This document shows positions 5,724 to 12,783 of a stretch of DNA of 12,783 nucleotides, in pieces. The notes below the pieces were generated by a model, which was not told the DNA's origin, did not search any database, and saw only the letters and a list, made by a program, of their open reading frames with translations. The stretch comes from an uncultured Bacilli bacterium (GTDB taxonomy: Bacteria; Bacillota_I; Bacilli_A; RF39; UBA660). Numbering within the stretch: position 1 is the first letter of the stretch; each line of letters starts with the position of its first letter. The translations under genes and the position numbers were made by a program. The stretch lies in NCBI GenBank assembly GCA_951800155.1, contig CATOJL010000020.1, positions 1-12,783 of the forward strand, written 5' to 3'.

Positions 5724-6824
5724 TTATACATTGAACCTAAAAAGACAAATATCTCCATCTTGCATAACATATTCTTTTCCTTCTAAACGAAGTTTTCCTG
5801 CCTCTTTTACTGCCTTATCAGTCCCACAAGACTCTAAATCTATAAAACTTGTCACTTCGGCCTTGATAAATCCTCTCTCAAAATCAGAATGAATAATTCC
5901 CGCACATGCAGGAGCTTTCATTCCTTTTTTAAATGTCCAAGCTTTACATTCATCAGAACCAGCTGTAAAGAAAGTAGAGAGTCCTAATAAATCATAGGTA
6001 GCATGAATTAATTGATCCAATCCACTTTCTTTGATTCCTAAATCCTGTAAAAATAATAACTTATCTTCCTCATTCAGTTCACTTAATTCAGATTCAATTT
6101 TCGCACAAACAGGGACAACGAAAGACCCTTCTTCTTTTGCGTACGCTTTCACTTTCTCCACATATGCATTTCCATTCGTAAGCAAGTCTTCCTCACTTAC
6201 ATTTGCCATATAAATAATAGGTTTTATTGTTAGAAAATGAAAATTCCGAATGGTTTTTTCTTCCTCTTCCGAAAGTTCCATCTTTCTTAGTGGAATATTT
6301 TTCTCCAACAGTTCTTTTGCCTTTTGTAATAGTTCTACTTCTAGTTTAGCTTCCTTATCCTTTGACATAGCTGCCTTTTTGCCGACTTTATTCAAACGAT
6401 TATTTACTACTTCTAGATCGGCTAACATTAACTCAACATTGATAATTTCTATATCACGAATGGGATCAACATCCCCTTCTACATGAATAATATTAGGATC
6501 ACGAAAACAGCGAACAACTTCTACAATCGCATCTACTTCACGAATGTGAGATAAAAATTGATTTCCTAAACCTTCTCCTAAAGATGCCCCTTTCACTAAT
6601 CCAGCTATATCTGTAAATTCATAAGAAGTAGGTACTACACGTTTTGGCATATAAAGTTTTTCTAGAAATTCCAGCCTCTTATCAGGAACAACTACGACAC
6701 CAACGTTTGGATCAATCGTTGCAAAAGGGTAGTTGGCTGCTAAAATATTTTTCTTTGTAATTGCATTAAATAGTGTCGACTTCCCTACATTGGGTAATCC
6801 GACAATTCCTGCTGTTAAACTCAT
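5724..6824 (-). CDS. ychF: Redox-regulated/ribosome-associated ATPase YchF (Obg family)
   Basis: A 366-aa YchF/OLA1, the standard family length. Its P-loop GLPNVGKS is at 9-16, DIAGL (switch II/G3) at 72-76, and the atypical G4 NVSE at 208-211 in place of NKxD, which in this family shifts specificity from GTP to ATP. A helical coiled-coil insertion spans about 130-195 and the C-terminal TGS domain about 280-365 (CKAWTFKKGMKAPACAG, then FERGFIKAEV). YchF binds ribosomes and is linked to stress and translation control. The start has GGAGG 6 nt upstream. It follows the four-helix membrane protein by 30 bp. In many Bacillota it directly precedes rpsF; here two extra genes intervene. Confidence 0.97.
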   Translation of the reverse strand: MSLTAGIVGLPNVGKSTLFNAITKKNILAANYPFATIDPNVGVVVVPDKRLEFLEKLYMPKRVVPTSYEFTDIAGLVKGASLGEGLGNQFLSHIREVDAIVEVVRCFRDPNIIHVEGDVDPIRDIEIINVELMLADLEVVNNRLNKVGKKAAMSKDKEAKLEVELLQKAKELLEKNIPLRKMELSEEEEKTIRNFHFLTIKPIIYMANVSEEDLLTNGNAYVEKVKAYAKEEGSFVVPVCAKIESELSELNEEDKLLFLQDLGIKESGLDQLIHATYDLLGLSTFFTAGSDECKAWTFKKGMKAPACAGIIHSDFERGFIKAEVTSFIDLESCGTDKAVKEAGKLRLEGKEYVMQDGDICLFRFNV

Positions 6825-6854
6825 ATCGTCCCTCCATTTTTTCTAATATTTTTT

Positions 6855-7280
6855 CTATTTCCATGTGATTTTTAAAGATATTTTTTCTTTTAAAAATGTT
6901 CCTATGGGCGCTATATAGGCAAGCAAATTACCAAGAAGTAATACATAAAGTACACTTCCCCATGAAAACATTTCTTTATAAATGGAACAATCTGTATAAA
7001 TCGTTGATTTATTGAATAATAAATACCCCAATAAAATAGAAATAACAAATACAGGTAATATAGATGCCTTCGTCTCTTTGAAAAGTAATAAAAGAAAAGC
7101 AAATATATCTAGAATAAGAATATATTTTCCTTCATATCTAAAAAAAGCAAATGACTTATTATAGTCAATTGTCTTTTTTGAAATCTCTATTATTGGTAAA
7201 AAATTACCAATAACCAAAAGGAAGATTCCTATCATACTTAGAATGATCATTTTTTGTTTTAAATAATTTTTATCTATCAT
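6855..7280 (-). CDS. Small four-helix membrane protein, unknown function
   Basis: A 141-aa hydrophobic protein with four predicted membrane helices (about 10-31, 52-67, 73-90 and 107-127) and a short loop (33-51) between the first two that reads YNKSFAFFRYEGKY. There is no recognisable domain and no cleavable signal. The start follows the transporter stop by 9 bp, with only a weak GGGTGG Shine-Dalgarno 4 nt before ATG, so it is probably translated by coupling to the transporter gene. That suggests, without proving, a joint function such as an accessory subunit. It belongs to the par-ychF operon by spacing. Confidence 0.75.
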   Translation of the reverse strand: MIDKNYLKQKMIILSMIGIFLLVIGNFLPIIEISKKTIDYNKSFAFFRYEGKYILILDIFAFLLLLFKETKASILPVFVISILLGYLLFNKSTIYTDCSIYKEMFSWGSVLYVLLLGNLLAYIAPIGTFLKEKISLKITWK

Positions 7281-7289
7281 AAAACCACC

Positions 7290-8816
7290 CTACAACGCTA
7301 TATATGTTCCCATTCCTATTGGAAAACCAATTAAGAACCATAGACATATAAACAAAATCCAATATAGTGAAATAAGAAGAATTGTTGGCAACATGATTTT
7401 AAGAACTCCTCCTATTGTAATTTGTTTTCTCTCATCTGTATTATATTTTTGTAAAAAAGCAAGCATCATAATGAAATAAGCAAATATAGGGGAAAATACT
7501 TTTCCAACAGAATCAGCAATTTGAAAGATAAATTGTGTAAAATTAGGCGCTATATTGGCACGCATAAATAAGGGTACAAGAACAGGAGAAGCAATTTGCC
7601 ATTTCGTTTGTGTATTTGGAATAAGTAGACTCATGATGACAATTCCTATAAACATAACTACTATGAGTAAAATTCCTGAGAATTGTAATTTACTCAAAAA
7701 AGCAATTAAATTTGAAGCGACAACAACGTTTATATTTGTCCAATCTAAAATAGCAAATAACTCAGCTGTAAAGAAAAATAAAACAAATAGTAATCCTACA
7801 TTTTCAAAATCTTTTGATAATCCTAAACTATATGCATTACTATTTTTAATATTTCCAGATATTTTTCCATAAATAAACCCACAAATCATTAAAACGGCCG
7901 AAATAACAATGACAATTCCTTCTTTAAATGGAGCATGATCTCCAAATAATTTGGCAATATATGTCGTAGCATTTTTATCAAGTAAAATTCCTGCACCTGG
8001 TAGTTGAATATCCAAAATCATATAAATAACAAGAAGTAAGAATAAAAAACCTGCAAATAAAGCACATAGAAAACCTTTTTTTGAATCATGAAATTCTAAT
8101 TCCTCTACTTTTGCTTTTAGTGGAAATTTAGGAAGTAAAAAGCGGACAATGGTTGCATATAGTAAAAAAGAGATGCAGATAAAAGATACAATTTTTATAT
8201 AAAATGTTGAAGTAAGAGAATAAACAAAATCTGGATCTACATCAACTCTTGCTGCTGTTTGTGTTAAAAGTCCTAAACTATAATCATTATAATTTAATAC
8301 AATTCCTGTCCCAAATCCAAGTGTGAAAGACAAATAGGCAATAATAATTCCAAGAAGGGGATTTCTATCTAAACATTTATATAAAACTCCAACAAATGGA
8401 ATTAAAAAGGCATAGCTATATTCCCCAAAAATCGTACTAAGTAGAGAAATAAAAATTGTCAAATAAATGATAATTCCAAATTTAACACGTTTTAATGGTT
8501 TAAATAAAATATTAAAAAAACCGCTTTTCTCAACAATTCCTATTCCTATTAAAGAAATAATTAAAAGAGCCAAAGGTTCAAAATTTCTCAAATTTGTAAC
8601 AATATCTCCTGCTAGAAAACGAATACCTGCTGTACTAATAATATTTCTTACTTTAACTACTGTATCTGCTAAAATTCCATTACTAATAATTGTTTGGTAC
8701 CCTTGAAAACCTATTTTATTTAAAATAAAGCTTAAAATACATAGAATAATAATAAAACCAATCAGCGTTGAAACAGGTCCCCTTACATTTTTATCCTTTT
8801 TATTCAATTTTTTCAT
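7290..8816 (-). CDS. AbgT-family transporter
   Basis: A 508-aa polytopic protein with roughly a dozen membrane segments. The AbgT signature near the end is clear: TKWQIASPVLVPLF at 404-417, then NFTQFIFQIADSVGKVFSPIFAYF at 425-448, close to the GDSV..I.P..PYF block of the family. AbgT members carry p-aminobenzoyl-glutamate inward or, in MtrF/YdaH, export sulfonamide antimetabolites. The first half is divergent: GEYSYAFLIPF at 131-141 replaces the AGDAGYVVLIP type, and FGFGTG-like residues at 167-171 replace the usual repeat. The substrate is therefore open. The Shine-Dalgarno TTAGGAGG overlaps the DUF951 stop (9-bp gap). The gene is embedded in the partition operon, an unusual place for a transporter. 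Confidence 0.85.
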   Translation of the reverse strand: MKKLNKKDKNVRGPVSTLIGFIIILCILSFILNKIGFQGYQTIISNGILADTVVKVRNIISTAGIRFLAGDIVTNLRNFEPLALLIISLIGIGIVEKSGFFNILFKPLKRVKFGIIIYLTIFISLLSTIFGEYSYAFLIPFVGVLYKCLDRNPLLGIIIAYLSFTLGFGTGIVLNYNDYSLGLLTQTAARVDVDPDFVYSLTSTFYIKIVSFICISFLLYATIVRFLLPKFPLKAKVEELEFHDSKKGFLCALFAGFLFLLLVIYMILDIQLPGAGILLDKNATTYIAKLFGDHAPFKEGIVIVISAVLMICGFIYGKISGNIKNSNAYSLGLSKDFENVGLLFVLFFFTAELFAILDWTNINVVVASNLIAFLSKLQFSGILLIVVMFIGIVIMSLLIPNTQTKWQIASPVLVPLFMRANIAPNFTQFIFQIADSVGKVFSPIFAYFIMMLAFLQKYNTDERKQITIGGVLKIMLPTILLISLYWILFICLWFLIGFPIGMGTYIAL

Positions 8817-8825
8817 AACAACCTC

Positions 8826-9008
8826 CTAATAGGTTAAAATTTTCTTCACTTTTTTATTAAATTCAATACGGGGAAGCATAACACTCCTACCACAATTTAT
8901 GCATTTAATTTTTATATCTGCCCCTACACGTGTTATTTCCCATTCGTTTGTTCCACATGGATGCTGTTTTTTCATCATCACAATACTTCCAACACGATAC
9001 TCAAGCAT
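8826..9008 (-). CDS. DUF951 small protein (YyzM-like)
   Basis: A 60-aa protein of the DUF951 family. Diagnostic features are MKKQHPCGTNEWEITRVGADIK (split around residues 12-33) and KCINCGRSVMLPR at 35-47. Cys18, Cys36 and Cys39, with His16, could bind zinc, and the fold is expected to be a small beta-rich one. Its function is unknown in all hosts. The ATG overlaps the end of the MscS gene by 8 nt (ATGCTTGA), and there is no good Shine-Dalgarno, so translation is probably coupled. The DUF951-YchF neighbourhood near oriC is conserved in Bacillota. Confidence 0.93.
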   Translation of the reverse strand: MLEYRVGSIVMMKKQHPCGTNEWEITRVGADIKIKCINCGRSVMLPRIEFNKKVKKILTY

Positions 9009-9813
9009 GATGAATCACCACCTGACTATAAGGAATTTCTATATTTTGCTCATCAAATAGTTTTTTTACTTCTTTAAGTAATAAACGCTCTATTTCATGG
9101 TGTTTCATAGCTTTCACCTCTGCTGTAATTCGAAAATTAATACTTGAATTATCAAAGGCTGTCATTCCTAAGCAAACAATACTTCCTGTAATTAAAGAAT
9201 TTTCTTTTTTCATTCGTTTACATAATTCATCAAGAATCTGTTGCACTTTATCTATATCTTCATTATAAGAAACAGGAATATTTACGATAGCTAGTGACAT
9301 TTCCAAACTATGATTGATAACTTCCATAATGTTTCGATTTGCAATAATTTTTATCTCTCCTGTATAAGACTTGATTCGCGTTGTTCGAAGTCCAAGAGAT
9401 AAAACTTCTCCTTTAAAATCCCCAATAGAAACGACATCCCCCACTGCATACTGATTTTCTAATATAATACACATTCCTGATAAAATGTCTTTCAGCGTAT
9501 CTTGGAGCGCTAAACCACCAACGACTCCAACGACTCCTAAAGAAGTTAAAATTCCACTTGTAGATATTCCATAAACTTCTAAAATCATGAGAATAGAAAC
9601 CGTAATTAACAAATATTTTACAATATTATTGACAACACTTAAAATAGTTTTACTCTTTCTCTCATCTAATATACTTTTTTTTACACAAAATAATCTCTTT
9701 GTGATTTTTGTTAGGATTTGATAAAGAAAAAAAGCTCCTATTACAATAAAAATAGGTCCTAAAATTTCTTTTTTAAAAAAAGGAGTAAAGAATTCTTGTA
9801 TTTGTTCTAACAT
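9001..9813 (-). CDS. MscS-family mechanosensitive channel
   Basis: A 270-aa small-conductance mechanosensitive channel, the usual size of the minimal three-helix type. Helices are at about 20-38, 65-85 and 89-118. The last contains the Gly/Ala-rich pore helix (SLGVVGVVGGLALQDTLKDILSG, 91-113). A beta domain follows (YAVGDVVSIGDFKGEVLSLGLRTTRIKSYTGE, split over 122-153), with a mixed alpha/beta C-terminal domain to 262. It releases osmolytes on hypo-osmotic shock. The Shine-Dalgarno AAAGGAG runs across the parB stop; only 3 bp separate the genes. An MscS gene right after parB is a recurring feature of Bacillota origins. Confidence 0.95.
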   Translation of the reverse strand: MLEQIQEFFTPFFKKEILGPIFIVIGAFFLYQILTKITKRLFCVKKSILDERKSKTILSVVNNIVKYLLITVSILMILEVYGISTSGILTSLGVVGVVGGLALQDTLKDILSGMCIILENQYAVGDVVSIGDFKGEVLSLGLRTTRIKSYTGEIKIIANRNIMEVINHSLEMSLAIVNIPVSYNEDIDKVQQILDELCKRMKKENSLITGSIVCLGMTAFDNSSINFRITAEVKAMKHHEIERLLLKEVKKLFDEQNIEIPYSQVVIHHA

Positions 9814-9816
9814 AAA

Positions 9817-10698
9817 TTACTCCTTTACATCTAAAACTTCTAAAATACGATTTAAATCCGCTGTACTTGTAAATGTGATTTCAATTTTTTTCTCACCTAT
9901 TTTTACTTTTGTATCTAGTTTATCTCGAAGTAAATTCTCAGCATATTTATATTCAGAAAACTCTCTTTTCTCTTTTCGAACAATTTTATTTCTTTTTTCC
10001 ATTTCTGGATTATCACCAAGTGTTTCTACCTCGCGAACACTTAGTCCTTCCATAACAATCTTATCTGCCATCTCTCGAATCTGATTATTGTCCTCTAATT
10101 TACTAAGCATTCTCGCATGTCCCATTGTTAATTTATTCTCTGTTACCAGCTCTTTTACTTCCTCAGGAAGACGGAGTAACCCTAGCATATTGGTAACATG
10201 ACTTCTACTTTTTCCGACTTTTTTTGCCAACTCCTCTTGTGTTAGTCCTAAACGTTCCTGTAAGGTTCTGTAAGCCATTGCCTCTTCGATAGCATTCAAA
10301 TCTTCTCTTTGCAAATTTTCAAGAAGAGCAATTTCCATCATTTCTTCATCACTAAAGTCACGAACAATAGCAGGAATGGTACTTTTGCCAGCCATTTTAG
10401 AAGCTCTAAATCTTCTTTCACCAGCAATAATCTCATATCCTTTGATACTTCGTTTTACAATAATTGGTTGAAATACACCATGTTCTTCTATAGAATCAGC
10501 TAATTCTCTTAAAGCCTCTTCATCAAAAGTTTTTCTTGGTTGGTATGGATTTGGGCGTAGCTCATCAATTGGAATTTCTAAAATTTCCTCTTTTGGCGTC
10601 GTTTCATAAACGGACTTCTCAAAAGATTCTAAATCCAAATTTTCTGTATTAAACAATTGCTCTAACCCTCTACCTAGTGCTCTTTTTTTATTTTCCAT
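9817..10698 (-). CDS. parB: Chromosome partitioning protein ParB (Spo0J)
   Basis: A 293-aa CTP-dependent DNA clamp that loads at parS and recruits ParA and SMC. Motifs: PYQPRKTF (51-58), the CTP-binding box GERRFRAS (93-100), ENLQREDLNAIEEA (127-140), the HTH around 152-173 (TQEELAKKVGKSRSHVTN), and a C-terminal dimerisation domain (about 245-293). I chose ATG 10696-10698, giving MENKKRALGRGL, the standard ParB N-terminus. A TTG three codons upstream (10705-10707) is also in frame, and neither has a strong Shine-Dalgarno. The start lies within the end of parA (11-bp overlap), so the two are translationally coupled. No convincing parS occurs in the window. Confidence 0.97.
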   Translation of the reverse strand: MENKKRALGRGLEQLFNTENLDLESFEKSVYETTPKEEILEIPIDELRPNPYQPRKTFDEEALRELADSIEEHGVFQPIIVKRSIKGYEIIAGERRFRASKMAGKSTIPAIVRDFSDEEMMEIALLENLQREDLNAIEEAMAYRTLQERLGLTQEELAKKVGKSRSHVTNMLGLLRLPEEVKELVTENKLTMGHARMLSKLEDNNQIREMADKIVMEGLSVREVETLGDNPEMEKRNKIVRKEKREFSEYKYAENLLRDKLDTKVKIGEKKIEITFTSTADLNRILEVLDVKE

Positions 10699-11473
10699 TT
10701 CTCTCAATCACTTCTTTCGCTAAATTTAAATAAGCTAGGGTTCCTCTACTTGTTGCATCATAGGCTATTATTGGTTTTCCATGACTTGGAGATTCTGATA
10801 ATTTTACAAGTCTAGGAATAATTGTATCATAAACCCTCTCTTTAAAATAACTTTTAATGTCTTCTACTACCTCTAGTCCTAAGTTTGTTCTCGCATCTAG
10901 CATAGTAAGGAGAACCCCTTCAATATCTAAGTTAGGATTCAAATCTTTTTGTGCTAACATAATTGTACTTAAAAGTTGCATGATTCCTTCCAAAGCAAAG
11001 AATTCACATTGCACAGGAATGATAACTGAATCTGCAGCTGTTAATGCATTTTTAGTTAGTATTCCTAAAGAGGGTGGACAATCAATAATAACATAATCAT
11101 ATCTTTCTCTAGCCTCTGCCATTGGCTCTTTTAAACGGGCTCCCGTTAAAAAATTTGGTTCATGTTTAGCAATTTCCATTAATTCATAATCAATTCCCGC
11201 TAAATTAATCGTTGCTGGAATGACAGATAAGTTCTTAAATTTTGTTTTTATAATGGTATCCTGTAAAGTTGTATCTCCTCGCATTAAATTATATACACTC
11301 AATTCATAATCTGTTTTTCCTATCCCAACCCCTGTTGTAGAATTTCCTTGCGGATCTAAATCTACCAATAAAACTTTTTTCTTTAATGCTCCTAACGAAG
11401 CGGCTAAATTTATACAAGAAGTTGTTTTTCCAACTCCACCTTTTTGATTAACCATCGCTATGACTTTTCCCAT
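10688..11473 (-). CDS. parA: Chromosome partitioning ATPase ParA (Soj)
   Basis: A 261-aa ParA/Soj ATPase that binds the nucleoid and, with ParB-parS, segregates origins and controls DnaA in Bacillota. The deviant Walker A KGGVGKTT is at 11-18 with its signature lysine, the A' box LLVDLDPQGN at 35-44, and Walker B YDYVIIDCPPSLG at 125-137. The length matches the chromosomal, HTH-less type, not the longer plasmid type. The ribosome-binding site is GGTGGTG, a non-canonical variant. It is first in a run of eight closely spaced genes, with a promoter candidate about 35 bp upstream. Confidence 0.97.
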   Translation of the reverse strand: MGKVIAMVNQKGGVGKTTSCINLAASLGALKKKVLLVDLDPQGNSTTGVGIGKTDYELSVYNLMRGDTTLQDTIIKTKFKNLSVIPATINLAGIDYELMEIAKHEPNFLTGARLKEPMAEARERYDYVIIDCPPSLGILTKNALTAADSVIIPVQCEFFALEGIMQLLSTIMLAQKDLNPNLDIEGVLLTMLDARTNLGLEVVEDIKSYFKERVYDTIIPRLVKLSESPSHGKPIIAYDATSRGTLAYLNLAKEVIERNGK

Positions 11474-11507
11474 AATTCACCACCCAGTATCACTATAACT
11501 CTATTTC

Positions 11508-11536
11508 ATTTTATCATAATCTTAGGTATAAATCTA
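11508..11536 (-). promoter_or_regulatory. Promoter candidate for the parA operon
   Basis: On the minus strand TAAAAT (11508-11513) preceded by TGA forms an extended -10. TAGATT (11531-11536) at 17 bp is a 3/6 match for a -35. It is the only sensible candidate in the 113-bp gap after the upstream terminator. Confidence 0.5.
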
Positions 11537-11559
11537 TCATTTCCTAAAAAATTCACAAG

Positions 11560-11588
11560 AAAAAAAGTTGCTTTCAAAACAACTTTTT
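11560..11588 (-). terminator. Intrinsic terminator before parA
   Basis: A perfect 9-bp stem AAAAAGTTG/CAACTTTTT (11580-11588 with 11562-11570), 9-nt loop, and a seven-U run. The stop codon of the preceding gene (11587-11589) is part of the stem. The A/T-flanked symmetry would also work on the plus strand, though no plus-strand gene approaches. Confidence 0.85.
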
Positions 11589-12504
11589 ATTTTACTCTTT
11601 CTATGTTTGTAAAGATATAATGACTTCCCTCTTGTGTAAAAGTATATCTATATTGAGAAAATTCATCTGGATGTTCTTTTACATACTGTGTTGTTTCCTG
11701 AGAGGATTTCCCTAAAAAATCACCCTTGCTTTTTTCTTTTAGTTCTAAAGAATTGTATAAATTGACTTCTTTTAAATCATAAACCCATTGATCATCTTCA
11801 TAATAATCTAAGGTCAGTTTATCTTTACTATTTTTTGGAACTTCTTCGCGTACACCTACTGCTTCATATATATAAATCTTATCATCCAATTTTGTTGCTT
11901 TAAAAGGAACATTTTCTACATAGTAGGCAAAGTCTTGATTAGGTACATTTATATCCGCATAATAAGCACCTGCTGACTCTGGACTTATAGCAATATCTTT
12001 ATAAACCCAATATGGAGTCGTTTCATTCTTATAATTAAAGTTTTTTCCAAATAAAGTTTTCATTGTTTCTTTGACTATATCATCAGAAACAAATTTACAA
12101 TCTGTCCCTACTTTATTTATAGTGCCAGTTGGACAAAGTAATTTATCATTTCCAATATCCATATCATTGGTATGCAATCTAGCATGAGCAAGCGCTACAT
12201 CCAAAAACCAAGTATTTTCTAAATCTTTAAAGCTAAAATCCGCGTTTCTAAATTGCCATTTATCATTTTTATAAACTAAATAAGGTCCTGATGCATAGGA
12301 GTAAGAATACATTAAATTTGAAATTAAATCTCTATAATCTTCTAAACTCACTTCTATTTCTTTAGGCTTTTCTGATTCATTTTCTTTCCCATTTTCTATA
12401 TTTTCCCTTTTTTGCCCATCATAATATTGAAATCCAATAAAACCTGTAAATACCCCCATTAAAAACAATCCTATACATATTGCTATTAGAACTCCTTTAT
12501 TCAT
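11587..12504 (-). CDS. Membrane-anchored extracytoplasmic protein, unknown function
   Basis: I recognise no family. This 305-aa protein has an N-terminal membrane helix (about 4-27, after MNKG) without a convincing lipobox or cleavage site, so it is probably a signal anchor with the rest outside the cell. Residues 28-50 are a charged E/K/N-rich stalk. The outer domain (51-305) is rich in Y, D, N and K, with aromatic segments at 64-79 and 180-196 and only two cysteines (C124, C136), twelve residues apart, that could form a disulfide. There are no enzyme motifs. It has AGGAG 8 nt before ATG, its own promoter and a strong terminator, and is independent of parA next door. It could be a cell-surface or envelope-stress protein, but that is a guess. 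Confidence 0.75.
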   Translation of the reverse strand: MNKGVLIAICIGLFLMGVFTGFIGFQYYDGQKRENIENGKENESEKPKEIEVSLEDYRDLISNLMYSYSYASGPYLVYKNDKWQFRNADFSFKDLENTWFLDVALAHARLHTNDMDIGNDKLLCPTGTINKVGTDCKFVSDDIVKETMKTLFGKNFNYKNETTPYWVYKDIAISPESAGAYYADINVPNQDFAYYVENVPFKATKLDDKIYIYEAVGVREEVPKNSKDKLTLDYYEDDQWVYDLKEVNLYNSLELKEKSKGDFLGKSSQETTQYVKEHPDEFSQYRYTFTQEGSHYIFTNIERVK

Positions 12505-12544
12505 ACGATTTTCTCCTACTTTCGTTATTATTTATTACATTTCT

Positions 12545-12573
12545 ATAGTAGCATTCCTGATGAAAAAAGTAAA
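12545..12573 (-). promoter_or_regulatory. Promoter of the 305-aa membrane protein
   Basis: On the minus strand TTTACT (12568-12573), 17-bp spacer, TACTAT (12545-12550) preceded by TGC: a 4/6 -35 with an extended -10. The leader of about 35 nt carries the AGGAG used by the gene. Confidence 0.55.
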
Positions 12574-12714
12574 CCTATTCTTTTCAAAATGTAAATGTAT
12601 TGACACCTTTGCATTGCAAGCATTTGTATACTTTTTTTATTACTTGAAAAGTTTTTCTATATTATTTCAAAAAATCTATCAAATCCATTGTATTTCCTTA
12701 TTTTTTCTAACTTT

Positions 12715-12743
12715 CTATTATTGTGTATTTTTTACAATAATAG
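12715..12743. repeat. Perfect 10-bp inverted repeat
   Basis: CTATTATTGT (12715-12724) and ACAATAATAG (12734-12743) are exact reverse complements around a 9-nt T-rich centre. No U run follows on either strand, so it is not a normal terminator. It lies about 140 bp upstream of the -35 of the 305-aa gene. Confidence 0.6.
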
Positions 12744-12754
12744 GGTGATTTTAT

Positions 12755-12780
12755 AAAAAGGAATGAACCTTTCTCCTTTT
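12755..12780 (-). terminator. Possible terminator of a gene beyond the right edge
   Basis: On the minus strand AAAGG-TTCATT-CCTTT (12768-12772 with 12757-12761), or alternatively a 7-bp AAAAGGA/TCCTTTT pairing (12774-12780 with 12756-12762), runs into a U stretch at 12755-12759. It would end a minus-strand gene located to the right. Confidence 0.4.
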
Positions 12781-12783
12781 GAT

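Larger units (their letters stand above)
12505..12783. other. Right-edge non-coding stretch (279 bp)
   Basis: No credible gene. It holds the promoter of the 305-aa gene (12545-12573), a 10-bp inverted repeat (12715-12743) and a hairpin resembling a terminator for a minus-strand gene beyond the edge (12755-12780). A short plus-strand open frame (12560-12748) has no ribosome-binding site and a low-complexity F/Y/I/L/S/K composition. Confidence 0.6.

Noticed and set aside
6911..7102. 63-codon minus-strand frame inside the four-helix protein gene
   Set aside because: It overlaps a better-supported gene in another frame, has no ribosome-binding site, and its F/Y/L-rich translation is what AT-rich membrane-protein DNA gives out of frame.
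10699..10707. TTG start giving parB three extra residues (MRE)
   Set aside because: The ATG at 10698 gives the conserved MENKKRALGRGL-type N-terminus, and TTG has no better ribosome-binding site.
12560..12748. 62-codon open frame on the plus strand
   Set aside because: No ribosome-binding site, low-complexity aromatic composition, and it spans the promoter of the opposite gene and an inverted repeat.
1..12783. tRNA or rRNA genes, CRISPR arrays, insertion sequences, recombinases
   Set aside because: I looked for cloverleaf ends, regularly spaced repeats, terminal inverted repeats and transposase or integrase motifs and saw none.

Overview
The window is AT-rich (roughly 30% G+C by eye), uses the standard genetic code (TGA acts as a stop, W is always TGG), and every convincing gene lies on the minus strand. 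The backbone parA-parB-MscS-DUF951-ychF-rpsF-ssb-rpsR is the origin-proximal gene order of low-GC Bacillota. The organism is probably an uncultured-type member of the Bacilli/Erysipelotrichia side of that phylum; that placement is inference from gene order and composition. In this arrangement the genes normally point away from oriC, so the origin would lie beyond the right edge.

Reading in the direction of transcription (right to left): (1) 12504-11587, an unrecognised membrane-anchored extracytoplasmic protein with its own promoter and terminator. (2) 11473-4200, a tightly packed run that looks like one operon of about 7.3 kb: parA, parB, an MscS-type channel, DUF951, an AbgT-family transporter, a small four-helix membrane protein, ychF, and a 499-aa protein with a zinc-protease HELGH motif. 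(3) 4116-2938, an unrecognised coiled-coil protein with its own near-consensus promoter. (4) 2765-1747, the rpsF-ssb-rpsR operon, with a near-consensus promoter and a structured leader that may be the S6:S18 autoregulatory site. (5) 1685-117, an IspD-like cytidylyltransferase followed by a LicD-family transferase, probably making and transferring a CDP-activated alcohol phosphate (ribitol or choline type) onto a surface glycan. A further promoter at the left edge points out of the window.

The regulatory layout is compact. Three intrinsic terminators take the stop codon of the preceding gene into their own stem, two terminators share the same AAAGTAAG stem, and two promoters overlap the U-tract/stem of the terminator before them. 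The least ordinary content is the accessory cargo in a conserved housekeeping neighbourhood: the HELGH protein and coiled-coil protein between ychF and rpsF, the AbgT transporter and four-helix protein between DUF951 and ychF, the IspD/LicD pair after rpsR, and an SSB whose C-terminal tip lacks the usual Pro-Phe ending. I found no RNA genes, insertion sequences, CRISPR array or credible parS site.
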